Assembly: GCA_903772945.1 (NCBI GenBank)
Contig: CAICTM010000098.1
Coordinates: 57,576-121,575, forward strand
Direction of reading: 5' to 3'
Source: Seminavis robusta
Taxonomy: Eukaryota; Bacillariophyta; Bacillariophyceae; Naviculales; Naviculaceae
Length of the DNA: 64,000 bases
The translations under genes were made by a program, and so were the position numbers. The notes below the pieces were generated by a model. The model had not been told where the DNA came from. It saw only the letters and a program-made list of their open reading frames with translations, and did not search any database. This document shows, in pieces, positions 10,456-20,932 of the stretch (positions are counted from its first letter, which is position 1; each line of letters starts with the position of its first letter).

Positions 10456-11160
10456 TTAATAAAGAACTTTCGACACCAGTCGCTGTCTCACAGGCCCATT
10501 CTGGATCTTGGTCAGCATGTCCGCCAGGTTGCTCTCAGTATTCTCGTAGGTGATGTTGGCCATGCCCGCAGCGACTCTCTCACGAACATAATGGTAGGCA
10601 ACCGAATTGCTCTTCTTCTTCAAGGTAGATTCTGGAATGCTTGAATTCTTGATCACTGACATGTTGTCAGCCTTCACATGAGCTGGACCATCGAGAGGGA
10701 CTCCCATCATCCTGAGCTTGTATCACAAGCCTTCCACAATCTCGATTCCAACCTTCATTGCTGCGAATTCAGATCCAAAGGAAGAAGTCTCAATGGAGCC
10801 CTGCTTCTTGCTATACCAGATAATTGGGGACATGTTAGCAAAAACGAGTACACCAGTACGCGAACGACGTGTCACCTTGTCCCCAGCATGGTCAGAATCC
10901 ACAAACATGGTGATTTGGATTGGTTTGCCGAGGGGCTTCGGCATGTCTGGTGGCAGAAGCTCTTTCGCATCGGCATAGAAATCGCTCCAGTCAGGTCGCT
11001 CTGGTTCCACATGGTTCACATAGGAAGGATCAAAAACAAGGTGAGAACGACTGTGCTGCTTGAGATATGCCAAGATATGAAACACATCGTCCAGATGCCC
11101 AACTCGTGGGGCTGCACAGTACGACACCATGATCGAGACAACCGCATGGACAAGGGGGGG
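10456..11160 (-). mobile_element. Ty1/Copia retrotransposon fragment (RNase H end of pol), broken
   Basis: The minus strand encodes the last ~235 codons of a Copia polyprotein. Visible are the RT tail (SYCAAPRVGHLDDVFHILAY), the Copia RNase H with TMFVDSDHAGDKVTRRSRTG, the block PIIWYSKKQGSIETSSFGSE and the terminal NLADMLTK. One in-frame TGA at 10723-10725 splits the frame between ...IEIVEGL and YKLRMMGV.... Copia elements often have Arg at this place, so a CGA-to-TGA change is likely. The protease, integrase and most of the RT are absent and no LTR was found, so this is a dead 5'-truncated fragment. Confidence 0.9.
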
Positions 11161-11257
11161 AAGTAAAAAAGTCTAATAAGTGGAGGTAATTCATTCCAGA
11201 TTTTCTGTATGTCGCGGAAATCAAAACAGTGACCAACATGTTGTGGTTCCTGCTTTG

Positions 11258-11740
11258 TCAGCCGCCAATAAAACAACGCAGGAAACTGATCTCACCTGTT
11301 CTCGTGATATCTCCCATTGCCAGTGTTGCTGCTGACAGAGCCAATGGCCAGCTCAGTTGATTTGCTGAAGCAGTACAAGTAGAGGTTTGATTATTGACAA
11401 TGGCAGTTGCTGGAGCTGAGACTGCTGCTGGAGTCGCCAGAGTCGGAGCTGGAGTCGGAGCTGGAGCGGGAGTTGGAGGGCACCAGTCTGCTTTTCTCCT
11501 CAGCTCTGCCATGCAAACTGCAATCAAAGTTTTATCTGAACTGTGCCAGACCTGATCATCACAAAAGCTAGCTATTGTCAAGTTGTTGTGCTTCTTGCGG
11601 GTGAGCAAAGAAGGTTCCACATCAGTGGGCACAAAGTCCAATGATTCAAGAACACTCTCCAGGCGATCATTGGCCAGTTTAGAATTGCTCACAACCCCAA
11701 AGACAGTTTGTTTCAAGTGCATGATAGCGATTCGGCTCAT
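11258..11740 (-). CDS. Doubtful ORF with a Pro/Ala/Thr-rich repeat
   Basis: A 160-codon frame with a true ATG at 11740. The N-terminal half is mixed and soluble (MSRIAIMHLKQTVFGVVSNS). The middle holds an APT repeat (PTPAPAPTPAPTLATP) and the end is Ala/Leu-rich. No recognisable domain. It lies next to a dead Copia fragment, so it may be spurious or a decayed gene. Low certainty. Confidence 0.22.
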   Translation of the reverse strand: MSRIAIMHLKQTVFGVVSNSKLANDRLESVLESLDFVPTDVEPSLLTRKKHNNLTIASFCDDQVWHSSDKTLIAVCMAELRRKADWCPPTPAPAPTPAPTLATPAAVSAPATAIVNNQTSTCTASANQLSWPLALSAATLAMGDITRTGEISFLRCFIGG

Positions 11741-12262
11741 GTTCCTTGCAGGAGCTTGACAGATCCTTGCCAGTAAGAAACTGAGTCAACCAGAAGGAGA
11801 TCTTTGTGGGTGAAGCCCTGCAGGCAGAGGCAAAATCAATCAACACTACTAGCTAGTACACCTAACTAAACTCCCGAACGAGCTGCCTGTGGTTGGCTAT
11901 TCTCCACTGCTACCTAGCTAGCTAGAGATTCTTTGCTCTATCGTGGAGGGATCTTGCTCTAGAGCCAACTCTAGTAGAGATGCCACACTTTCGTTGTTGC
12001 TGGCTAGCTAGGACGCTACCTGAGCAACAAGAACCAGAGAAGATCACGTGCAAGATTCTCTCGGAACCTTTGGATCCTTCTCAGGAGGAGGGTGGCACGA
12101 GCAATCCCGGTCAGCGTTGTTTCGCCGAGACACGCAAGGCCTTCAGAAAAGATCCAAGAACAACCCCACAATCCAAGAGAACTCCACAACAAAAAGACAA
12201 CAGTCGAAGCAACAGCAACCAAACAAGGAACTATCCCCAACTATCCCCGCACAGAGATCAAA
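11741..12262. other. Spacer and 5' leader of thioredoxin
   Basis: No gene seen. It contains CTAGCTAG tracts (about 11911-11927 and 12003-12010). The frame of thioredoxin exon 1 is open upstream to about 12092 but has no ATG there, which fixes the start at 12263. Confidence 0.5.
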
Positions 12263-12911
12263 ATGGTGAACTATATCACATCCATGGACGAGTTCAACAC
12301 AATGTTGGAGACCTCCAAGTCGAAGGCAGTGATCATCGACTTTACAGCCACATGGTGAGTGACAACGTCCAAATCTAATCGCGTGATCCAACGGCCGGAA
12401 TAAAATAGATCGTGAATTCCAGCCCGAGTGGTCAAGCCCAAGAAACGGCCCCGAAGAGTCCGTGCATTGGGCTCGGGCTTTGGTTGCTGGTTCATCTCTG
12501 TGCTGATGGTTTTGCTGATACCCTGTCTATATGAACGACTGAGTCACTCGACTGAACATCTTTTGCTCTGCTATTCCTTCCCCTTTCTTCCCAAATACAG
12601 GTGCCCTCCTTGTAAAATGATCGGTGAGTCGAGCCTGACTAGGCGTGGGAATATAGGGAGCTGCAAGAAAAGGATCCTCACCATTATCCTTCTTTTTGTT
12701 GTCGTCAGGCCCCATTTTTGAGGGACTCGCAAAAGAGTACACAAGCATTGAATTCTTCAAGGTGGATGTCGATGACGCTGAGGAGGTAGCCGCCAAGTGT
12801 GGGATCCAAGCCATGCCAACATTCCAAGTCTTCAAAGATGGAGCCATGGTGGACGAAATGAAGGGAGCCAGCGAACCTGGCTTGAAGGCAATCCTTGAAA
12901 AGCACAAGTAA
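12263..12911 (+). CDS. Thioredoxin, h-type (cytosolic), three exons
   Basis: Exons at 12263-12354, 12601-12623 and 12709-12911. Introns begin GTGAGT in both cases and end ACAG and TCAG. The spliced product is 105 residues, the normal length for thioredoxin. It reduces disulfides in target proteins. The active site W-C-P-P-C-K falls at residues 31-36 and is split by both introns (TG|G before Cys32, then ATC G|GC after). It is preceded by AVIIDFTATW and followed by the cis-proline motif AMPTFQVFKDG. There is no targeting peptide, so cytosolic or nuclear, with the thioredoxin reductase system as likely partner. WCPPC rather than WCGPC is typical of many h-type thioredoxins. The start has a good context (aaaATGg). 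Confidence 0.93.
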
Positions 12912-13939
12912 ACAAAAAGACAATAGAGAAGGTATATGTCGTTTTGGGAGTGGTGGGCAAGAGAAGAGGGTTGTCCTTTATTTGACAATATCAGATATCC
13001 AATCTACAGCACTTTGAATCACCGAAGAGTTGTTGGCGATCTGGTTTGGTGTAAGGAAATAAACAACAATTTGCCCACGGAAATGAGAACATAAATTGGT
13101 CTTCTTTGCATCTTTTTGTCGCCTTGCTTTTGTCTCCAGCGTCCTTTTGGTTGCTTGTGGTATTCGAGAGACGATTACCAATACCTTTTGATCGTTCCTT
13201 ATTAGTCATTTCGAGGGCTAAGTCGTATTCGTTGATGCCATCCCGATGGATCAGGTAGACCAAAAGGCGCATTGCCACTCAAACAGTCTGGTTCTAGTGC
13301 ACTCAAAATGCACTGGTGCAAACTTCCACCGACCCATCCTCCCCAAGATCTGGTTTCCACAATGCTTCGGCAGTGCCAAAAATGGGCTCTGATGCTGCAT
13401 TAGTCTCCTTCTGCGCTTGTCTTTGTCATCAACCCCACAATTCAAGTTCTATTGTCAAGCCAAATGTCCCATCCAAGTTTAATCTGATATTCAAGGGCGC
13501 CAAGGCACTAGTTGGTTTCGCCCCTCCATGAAGGTACTGTACTGGTTCCGGTACTTCGTGCCGGTGTCGTGGTGTACCACCGGTACAGTACCGGTACCGT
13601 ACCGGTGCGTACTGGTACCGGCATCGTGGTGTCAACTAACTCCCATCAATTTTGATCTATTAGCGTGGTCACCTCTGCTCGGTCCGTTCAGGCAAAAAGA
13701 AGGCTTCAATTCCTTCGCTCGTCCGTTTCTTCGTTGTGATTCTCGCGTGCATCCAATACTTTGTTGACGGGATCAAAAGTTGCAGATAACGAGGTTGAAA
13801 GGGTCCGTTTTCCCTCTCTTGGTGCCCGTCTGGGCTGGTTTGTGCGTTGCGGTACTAGTTTCGTCGTAGGAACACTTGTCAGTTTTGCGTTTGTTCTGAC
13901 AGCGTGGTCGTCTCCGCTGGGTCTGATCGAACAAAAGCA
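12912..13939. other. Spacer with a GTACCGGTAC cluster
   Basis: No gene seen. From 13528 to 13622 there is a dense cluster of GGTACCGG/ACCGGTAC words interleaved with ggtgtcgtggtgtaccacc, which can fold back on itself. Similar clusters recur across the window. Confidence 0.5.
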
Positions 13940-14647
13940 ATGCACCAAATCATTCCTTCGTCAGTCTCACAAAAAGCATCTCGTCTTGCAAGCAATCGTT
14001 CACGAAAATCGGGCACTTCCATCATGCCCTCCAAAACTGCCATGCCCCCGAAGACCGCCATGGCACTCCTCAACTGCTGCGCGGCTCTCAAGGCCAACTA
14101 CGATCAAGACGAAGCCGAGAAGAACGAAGTTGCAGCCATGGCCCAGGTCAAGGGTGACTCGACCAAACGCAATGGATTTGCCGCGCTCAAGAAATTGGGC
14201 TGGGTCACATACGAAGGCAAGACCAAGGTAATCATAACTGACAAAGGCATGCTCAACGCTGACCGAGCAGTGATGGATCAATTCAAGAAGCCCACTTCGA
14301 ACGACGAGCATCACGATAAAATCCGTTCAGGGCTGAAAGGGACAGAGGTCAAACTCTTCAATGCCTTGATTGATGGGCTCACGCACAAAAAGGTCAGTGT
14401 ATTCGCCTGTTTGTGGCTCTCCTCATACTCAAAAACATGGACACGGACTCACTCTTTACCGGTTCCTTTCTATCCTTCACAGGACGACGTGGCCAAGGAG
14501 CTGAAGATTGACCCGAAGAAAAGTACCTGGCGAAATGTGATGGCTTCACTAGTCAAGAAGAACATCGCCGAGTACCCCAGTCGGCAAGAGATTCGGCTCA
14601 CCAAGAAGATGTTTCCTGTTGTGAAACGCCCAGGTGATGACAACTAG
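13940..14647 (+). CDS. Small basic winged-helix-like protein, one 90-nt intron
   Basis: The first in-frame ATG is at 13940; a second at 14024 (MPSKTAMPPK) may be used instead. The intron at 14393-14482 starts GTCAGT and ends ACAG. Its removal joins GLTHKK to DDVAKELKID, giving about 205 residues. The protein is Lys-rich, with helical segments (MALLNCCAALKANY, GFAALKKLGWVTYEGKTKVI, DDVAKELKIDPKKSTWRNVM, LVKKNIAEYP) ending in basic strands. That is the pattern of a winged-helix DNA-binding fold, but without a firm family match. The N-terminal 28 residues from the first ATG are Ser/Arg-rich and could be a mitochondrial presequence. The intron is a multiple of three and has no stop, so unspliced mRNA encodes 30 extra residues in frame. 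Confidence 0.62.
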   Translation: MHQIIPSSVSQKASRLASNRSRKSGTSIMPSKTAMPPKTAMALLNCCAALKANYDQDEAEKNEVAAMAQVKGDSTKRNGFAALKKLGWVTYEGKTKVIITDKGMLNADRAVMDQFKKPTSNDEHHDKIRSGLKGTEVKLFNALIDGLTHKKVSVFACLWLSSYSKTWTRTHSLPVPFYPSQDDVAKELKIDPKKSTWRNVMASLVKKNIAEYPSRQEIRLTKKMFPVVKRPGDDN

Positions 14648-14963
14648 CTAGACTGCACCGTAGCTACCAAAAACAGGAACCCTTTGCTAGTCTGCCCGTG
14701 ACCAAGTCAAGTCAAAGGAGCTGCCGCAACCCTGAAACCCAAACAACATTCCTTATCGGATTGAATTCTATTCTAGAGAAATAAGCCTTATAACTCAAGC
14801 AAAATTTACCATAGCAGCCCTTGCGAGGGCTGCAGTTTCAATAGCATTGAGTCCAAATTCCACGTGCGCCTTGATTCTATGCGGTTCCAAAACAAGTCAA
14901 GCACGACCTCTTCCATTTCAGCTCCCACGGTGATGTAGAGTCCTTACGGTTCCTGCCGTATTA
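14648..14963. other. Convergent 3' spacer
   Basis: Lies between two convergent genes. Nothing beyond possible poly(A) regions was seen. Confidence 0.4.
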
Positions 14964-16676
14964 CTAGTACATTGGAACACTCGCGTCATGGTATTCCCCC
15001 CAATCATCACCATGCAATCGACGTCCACATTCCCGCAACGCCCGTGTCATTTTCTCGACACGCGCTGTCGGATCCAAATCGTTAAAGGCTGTGGGTTGAA
15101 AGACCACGGCAAAATCTCCCTCGGGATGAAAGGCCGTCAGACTACCATTAAACCCAAACCATCCCCATGCATAGGAGAACCCCGGTAGAGATGGAATGTG
15201 CGTCTTGACCAATTTGTCGGGATTGTCGGGGGCAGGTGGTGCCAATACACAAAAACCACCATCGTTAAAGGTCGCCTTGGCCCAGTGGTCAATATCCAGA
15301 ATCATGGGCATTAAATGTCGCGATTCTTCATTGAGGCCCGCCTTGGTTGTTGTTTCGTTTCCCGCTTTGAAAATGTTTGGATTTCGAGTGGCCATGGCAT
15401 TGGCAATGGTAGCCACCGCCCGTGCCGTGGCTTGCACGTTGGCCGAGGGTGTTTCTCCTCTTCGAAAGTCTGGATCCGACGTCATCTGGTATCCCCCAAT
15501 GAATTTTGGATTGACAAAATCCGTCGCCGGCATCCAGTGGAGTTTCGCGTACGTGACACATGCCGTGTGAATGAGATAGAATCTCCATTGGACGGTCGAC
15601 GGTATCCGTAAGAGTTGACACAGTTTGTTGCAAATGACCCACAGATACGGAGGACAGGGATCCATCAAGCGTAACTTGGGGTTTCGATCGGGGTCGTTCA
15701 ACTTTTCGGGCAATCCCAGGTAGCATTCGGAGCTAATGTTCAATTTTTCCGTAAACTCTTCTCTTAGTATGACACCCAACGTTCTCTTTTGGGGATCCAC
15801 TCGTCGAGCAATTTCATTCAAGATCCATCCTCGGGTAATGCCATGATACGACAACCATTTGGTCCATTGGGGTGGTTTCCAACACGTCATGCTCTCCAAT
15901 ACTTGTGAGGCATTGCCATTGGGTAAGTTTTCGGGGAACAAATGTTCCAGTTCCATGACAAAGGGTGGTGCAATTGCCAGTCCGGCATTGTGTTTGAGCA
16001 ATTGTTCCACAGTGACATGTTCCTTGCCACCCCCGGTGAATTCGGGCCAATACTCGACAATCTTGGCTTGATAATCGAGGTGGCCTTGATCGACCAACCA
16101 CGCCATGAGAATGCTGGTAATGACCTTGCTGGACGACCAAATGGTCGAGTAGGTATCGGAATCGTAGAGTAAATGTCCTACGGTATCATAATTGACGGTA
16201 TAATCGCGTCCCTGTCGTTCGACCATACTGCCGACCAAATCGACAACGAGTTCGCCCTGGACATACGCAGCGAATTGCATGCCCGTTTCACGTCCTTCGG
16301 CCAGCGTTGACGCAAACGCTTGGGCGACGGGTTCGTAGCCCCGTTTGATGTAGGTTTTGCGGTAATAGTGTCGTGGAGGCCGTCCCATTCCGAATATCCG
16401 ATAAAAGAAGGACCATCGGGGTCCTTGGGATCCATAGAGAATGGCGAGAAGAAAGGTGGTCATCGCTACGGTATAGCGCCAGAGGGTTTCGTCGTCTTCT
16501 ATTTGTTCTGGTGTCCTGTCGTCTGGTTCTTGTTTTGCCTGGAGATGGAGCGATCCTCCCACGGCTATACAGACCATCAAGAGACACCGGCAGACCAACG
16601 CTGTCGTTTGGGCTCGATCGGATGGCAGCACCCATTGCCGATCGGCTTTGACAGGAGGCATGGAGGGTGAACACAT
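14964..16676 (-). CDS. Serine beta-lactamase-related hydrolase
   Basis: A 570-residue protein with ATG at 16676. Family members are serine esterases/peptidases of the class C beta-lactamase fold (LACTB and LACT-like proteins in eukaryotes). Residues 24-47 (ALVCRCLLMVCIAVGGSLHL) and 68-82 are hydrophobic, indicating a membrane anchor or signal. The SxxK nucleophile motif SSSK lies at 181-184, followed by SILMAWLVDQGHLDYQAKI and the family block VTVEQLLKHNAGLA. A later segment, SYAWGWFGFNGSLTAFHPEG, corresponds to the strand with the third motif. Length and order are normal. The substrate is unknown, and an antibiotic-resistance role is not implied. Confidence 0.88.
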   Translation of the reverse strand: MCSPSMPPVKADRQWVLPSDRAQTTALVCRCLLMVCIAVGGSLHLQAKQEPDDRTPEQIEDDETLWRYTVAMTTFLLAILYGSQGPRWSFFYRIFGMGRPPRHYYRKTYIKRGYEPVAQAFASTLAEGRETGMQFAAYVQGELVVDLVGSMVERQGRDYTVNYDTVGHLLYDSDTYSTIWSSSKVITSILMAWLVDQGHLDYQAKIVEYWPEFTGGGKEHVTVEQLLKHNAGLAIAPPFVMELEHLFPENLPNGNASQVLESMTCWKPPQWTKWLSYHGITRGWILNEIARRVDPQKRTLGVILREEFTEKLNISSECYLGLPEKLNDPDRNPKLRLMDPCPPYLWVICNKLCQLLRIPSTVQWRFYLIHTACVTYAKLHWMPATDFVNPKFIGGYQMTSDPDFRRGETPSANVQATARAVATIANAMATRNPNIFKAGNETTTKAGLNEESRHLMPMILDIDHWAKATFNDGGFCVLAPPAPDNPDKLVKTHIPSLPGFSYAWGWFGFNGSLTAFHPEGDFAVVFQPTAFNDLDPTARVEKMTRALRECGRRLHGDDWGEYHDASVPMY

Positions 16677-17334
16677 GGCAACAACAACAGATCCAAAGGA
16701 AGAAGGTACACTGTGGCAGCTATTACTAGCTAGCTACTAGAGTTTCTGTTCCAATGGCAACAACAGATCCAAAGCAGGAAGGTACCAGTTGTTGTACTCT
16801 GGCACCTGGCAATCCAGTGAGAAAGATCTGTTCCAACAATAATAATGCCCTCGTGCCATCTTTGACTGTCACAAACATGCTCCCCCGGAAGCGAGAAAGC
16901 GGAGAGGTTGATGGTCGGCGATGACGCCTTCCATTCTCATCCAGTCGACCAAATCTACGGTAGGGATAGAGCTTAGGGCAAGAAACCCTAAATCTTTAAT
17001 GTCACTCCTGCTTTGAAATCAATGAATCAGAGTTTAGCGCTCGAGTGACAACACCTTCTCATTCCAACCAACACACACACACACCGATGCCTGCTGCAAT
17101 GCCTATTTTGGCTGTAGTTGCCTCCTTGCTTCCTTTATTTCCGGCTTGAAGAGGTCATATCCAATAGAAATTGCTTTCCTCTCTCTCCGCAGCCCTCTCT
17201 CCGCAGCAACCACATCCTCAATCGATCGTTTGAATAGACTAGTGCAATCCCATTGTTGTCCTATTACAGAGCTAGCTAGCAAGCAACGCACACTACTACT
17301 TAGACTACTACTAGCTAGTAATACAAGAGACAAG
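16677..17334. other. Divergent promoter region with small repeats
   Basis: Lies between the leftward hydrolase and the rightward RING gene. A direct repeat (ggcaacaaca(aca)gatccaaa, then g-aggtac) occurs at about 16675-16709 and 16753-16786. A short CA tract lies near 17072-17083. No gene seen. Confidence 0.5.
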
Positions 17335-18655
17335 ATGAGCGACGACATGCACGAAGACATGGAAATGGCGGACAGCGACGAGCTGGACGACGAAGAAGAA
17401 TTGGACGATGAAGAAGACGACATGAACGACGACGATGACGATGCGAATGCCGCTCAAGCACCACCACCTCCAGCTGCCGAAGAAGACGCCGCAGTCGCTC
17501 GTCGTCGTGCCATTCAAGAAATCATGCGCGATACGACCCTCAGTGAAGAGGAGAAGCGTCATCGCATTCAGTCGCTCATGAGCGGAGGACGAACGGCCGT
17601 GGCGCCGCCTCCCGCTCCTGTCATTCCGGCACCCGAAGGAAATGCCGCGTGTGTCCATTACGAACGCAATTGTAACATTGTCGCGCCGTGCTGCAACCGT
17701 GTGGTGGGGTGTCGTATATGCCATGACGAACTCAGTCCAGCCGGACATCCGCCCATGAATCGATTCTTGGTCCGAGAGGTGGTCTGCAAGTTATGCAATA
17801 CTCGTCAGGCTGCAGGGTACGTCTCGTCTTGGTTGTCTTTATTGCAATTGATTGGATATTTTTGAGCCGATTTATGTCCTGACACTTTGTGTTTTTACCC
17901 TTGTTTCTATCAATAAAGAAACACCTGCATGAATTGCAACGCTCAGTTTGGGGAATATCATTGTGGAATGTGTAACCTCTGGATGTCTCTTGTACGTTTG
18001 GAAACGCGCTACATGTTCTGTGTATTGCTGTTGCTGAATATTGGGGGGAAAAACTCATTGAAAATGTTCCATTTTTGTCCTGATTATTATGCATGTATTT
18101 GATTGATAGAGCAAAAAACCCTTCCATTGCAATCGCTGTGGATTTTGCCGCGTCGGTGGCGTGGAAGCCTTTCGTCACTGCAACGAATGCTGCATGTGCA
18201 TCTCCGTCACGGTCTTTGACACACACCAGTGCCTCCGCGACAAGTACAAGAACAATTGTCCCGTCTGTCGGGAAGACATGTTCTCCTCGAGACAGTCACC
18301 ACAAGATTTACCCTGTGGACATGCCATTCATGCCCATTGCTTTCGAAAGCTCGCCGGGTTTGACTACCGATGCCCCATTTGCAAAAAGACGGTTGTTTCC
18401 CAACAGTCCATGGCGGCCGCATGGGAAGCACGTGCACGAGACATTGCCGAACATCCCATGCCACCCGATCTGCAACGCGTCGTCGATATCATGTGCAATG
18501 ATTGCGAAACCAAGAGTCACAGCCAGAATTGGCATTTTCTGGGAATCCAGTGTCCTCGCTGCAATTCCTTCAATACCGTCGTCGAACAGGTATTGAGTAC
18601 GGGTGCGGGGGATGCGGAAAACCAACAAGGCAACACGGCCAGTGGATCGGCGTAG
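17335..18655 (+). CDS. CHY and RING zinc finger E3 ubiquitin ligase (RCHY1/PIRH2-like), three exons
   Basis: Exons at 17335-17816, 17919-17991 and 18110-18655. Both introns start GTACGT and end AAG and TAG. The product is 366 residues. The N-terminus is strongly acidic (DELDDEEELDDEEDDMNDDDD), then Ala/Pro-rich with a helical region. The CHY-type zinc finger begins at CVHYERNCNIVAPCC and continues across the introns (CRICHDE, CKLCNT, TCMNCNAQFGEYHCGMCNLW). A CTCHY-type stretch (HCNRCGFCRVGG ... HCNECCMCI) follows, then a RING-H2 (CPVCREDMF, CGHAIHAHCF, CPICKK) and a C-terminal zinc ribbon (CNDCE ... CPRCNSFN). This full architecture is that of RCHY1-like ligases that ubiquitinate nuclear and cytosolic targets. 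All zinc ligands appear present. The exon joins restore C-x2-C motifs, which supports them. Confidence 0.93.
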
Positions 18656-19396
18656 AAATGGTTAAATGCAGAAAGCAACACGAAACAAACAAGCAACACG
18701 AATATTGGTGCCAGCATGGACGACGAAACTCAGGTACGATTGCATTGTACAAGGCTCACGGGAAGGACCACTCTTGTCGATGCAGCATTTGACGTTTTCT
18801 CACCTGACGCAATCTAAAATTGGAATTATTCGTAGCAGCAAATTGAATAAGATAATATTGTGTGTTTTCATGACGGTGCCTCACCTTCGTGTTCGACGAT
18901 ATCTTGTGACGTACCGGTACCGTGCCGATATTGGCAAGAGTGTCTACGAACCTTTTGATACACTCGATCACTTGGAATCTGATTTGAGCGTCTCGATTAT
19001 GGCTTCTATTTTCGTCAATTCTGTCGTTCGACCCACATGTATCTTTACTGGCACTGGCCAACATTGTAAAGGTCAACTATTTAGATCCTGCATGTCTAGT
19101 CGTGCTACAGTAGATTCCAGCTGTGCATAGACTTGTCACTGCAATACACAATCCGTGAGCCCCCAGCCTCGACCGTACCAGTATCTGTTCGCACGCTGTC
19201 GCAAGACTGCCGAAGTACGGTGAAGGAAATGAGAGCTCAGGCAGGACCTGGTACGAGTACGGCTGCCGAGGAAACAAACAAGTTTGTCAGTGCTAAATCG
19301 TAGACCGCGAACTGCAAGAACTCAATTGAACTATTACCTGGTAGTACTATCACTTTTTATAATCAAGGCAAGCCTAGCTAGAGTTTCCTCGTTCAC
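18656..19396. other. Convergent 3' spacer
   Basis: No gene seen. Short frames here are chance. One GTACCGGTACC cluster lies at about 18911-18925. Confidence 0.45.
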
Positions 19397-20932
19397 TCAC
19401 TCGGTTTTGGCACCCTTGTGTAGGTTGCATTCAGTATGAACCAGCGCAGCATTGTCTTCCTCCGTCGGTCCACCTTTGGAGTAAGGTATTTTGTGGTCAA
19501 GATGAGCGTACGACCCATCGTGAATGCGTTTCACGTCGAGAGTCTGATTGCAAATGTTGCAGTTCCCCTCCTGCTTATCATACAGTTGTTGCCGCCGCAA
19601 GTCAAGATCACCAGCAAAGCGCCTAGGCCCATTTTCAGGATTGGCTTTACTCAAAACCTCTGACAGGACACCGTCTACAAGAGCCTTTTGCTTCAGAAAT
19701 TTTTTTGCGCTTCGGTACGAGAGTTCTCTGGCAATGTCATACTTTGTGAACAAAGACTTGGTGGCAGCTTGCAACTCTTTCTTGCACTTGGTGTACATGT
19801 GCGCCTTTGGGTACTTTCGCGTGAGTTCCACAAGCACAGCATACATCAAATCCCACAGTGGAAGTGTAATATCCTTGGCCCAACGTCCATTCTTCCAAGC
19901 CCGAAATGCGCCATTATTCTCGGAGAACACATTTGCCCAGATTTTCATGACCAGCTCAAACTCGGCCATGCGGCTGGTGAGGATCGCTTTCTGTGCAGCT
20001 TCATTGTTCAAGTTGCCAAAATGCTCCAGCTCCCGATTGATAAAGTCGACCATGGGCTTCTTGTAGTTTTTGCCAAATCGTTCCCAAGCAAAAGCCCGCA
20101 AGATTAGCTCACAATCACTCTCTTTGTCGCAAGGGACGTACCCCCCCTTGTCGAAGGCTTCAGGGTCCCGAATGCGCTGAAAGTCCTCGTTCTTTGCAAG
20201 CTTATCAAGTAAACGGATGTAAGGACTCCAGTAAGCCACTCGGCGGCCTTGTTGGTACGTCAAATCAAGTCCTCCCGAGTTGATGTCTAAGAAGCATGAA
20301 TGAACATGGTTCTGTGGTGCTCTATTTGGGATTGTCGTAACTGGGATGGTGAAGGACGAAAATGCTATTTGCCGTTCCTCACTGAGTGCCTCGAAAGTCA
20401 ATCCGTTCAGGGTATCATATTTTTCATCGAGTTGGGAGAGTGTCGTGAAATCGGTGGGTAACTTGCCAGTGTCCGTCAATTTTTTGTGGTGCTCTGGGTT
20501 ATCTCCAGCAAGGAAGAACCCTAGCAATGATGCCAGTCGTTGCTTCCCATCAATAACATCCAAACGCCCTTTTTTATCTTGCCAAACGGTCACAGCTGGA
20601 ACAATACGACGGCACAGCACAGTCACAACAAGCCGAGAAGATCTGCTCGGTTCCCAAACATGTTTGCGCTGGTAGTCTGGGGTAAGGTTGAGCTTGCCCT
20701 TTCCAAGCCACATGGCCAGGCTGTCAATAGAAATTGAATTGGCGCTCATTTCATACAGATTGTCACTCTCCAAGTCTGCCAGAAATCCTTCAACTGTGCT
20801 TTGGTCCGGGCCGCCCTTGGAATCCCCTGTTGGCTTCCCGGAGGATAGAAATCTCGACAATGGTTGAGTCAATGAGACGTCAGCACGAGAGACCCGATAC
20901 CGGTACAGGGCTACCGGTACAGACAACCTCAT
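19397..20932 (-). CDS. DUF262 (ParB/GmrS-like) plus HNH nuclease protein
   Basis: A single-exon 511-residue protein with ATG at 20932. Residues 1-32 are basic and Ser-rich (MRLSVPVALYRYRVSRADVS) and could be a mitochondrial or plastid presequence. The DUF262 core follows, with PDYQRKHVWEPSRSSRL at about 85-101 and the diagnostic DGKQR at 128-132. A long helical middle comes next. The C-terminal HNH domain (about 445-511) has CNICNQTL, the core HLDHKIPYSKGG and CNLHKG. In bacteria, DUF262-HNH proteins are modification-dependent (type IV, GmrSD-like) or phage-defence nucleases. In an alga this suggests acquisition from bacteria or a large virus. Both key motifs are intact, so it may be active. 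The role here is unknown. Confidence 0.85.
   Translation of the reverse strand: MRLSVPVALYRYRVSRADVSLTQPLSRFLSSGKPTGDSKGGPDQSTVEGFLADLESDNLYEMSANSISIDSLAMWLGKGKLNLTPDYQRKHVWEPSRSSRLVVTVLCRRIVPAVTVWQDKKGRLDVIDGKQRLASLLGFFLAGDNPEHHKKLTDTGKLPTDFTTLSQLDEKYDTLNGLTFEALSEERQIAFSSFTIPVTTIPNRAPQNHVHSCFLDINSGGLDLTYQQGRRVAYWSPYIRLLDKLAKNEDFQRIRDPEAFDKGGYVPCDKESDCELILRAFAWERFGKNYKKPMVDFINRELEHFGNLNNEAAQKAILTSRMAEFELVMKIWANVFSENNGAFRAWKNGRWAKDITLPLWDLMYAVLVELTRKYPKAHMYTKCKKELQAATKSLFTKYDIARELSYRSAKKFLKQKALVDGVLSEVLSKANPENGPRRFAGDLDLRRQQLYDKQEGNCNICNQTLDVKRIHDGSYAHLDHKIPYSKGGPTEEDNAALVHTECNLHKGAKTE

Noticed and set aside
12092-12262. N-terminal extension of thioredoxin
   Set aside because: The open frame upstream begins only with a GTG; no in-frame ATG exists before 12263.
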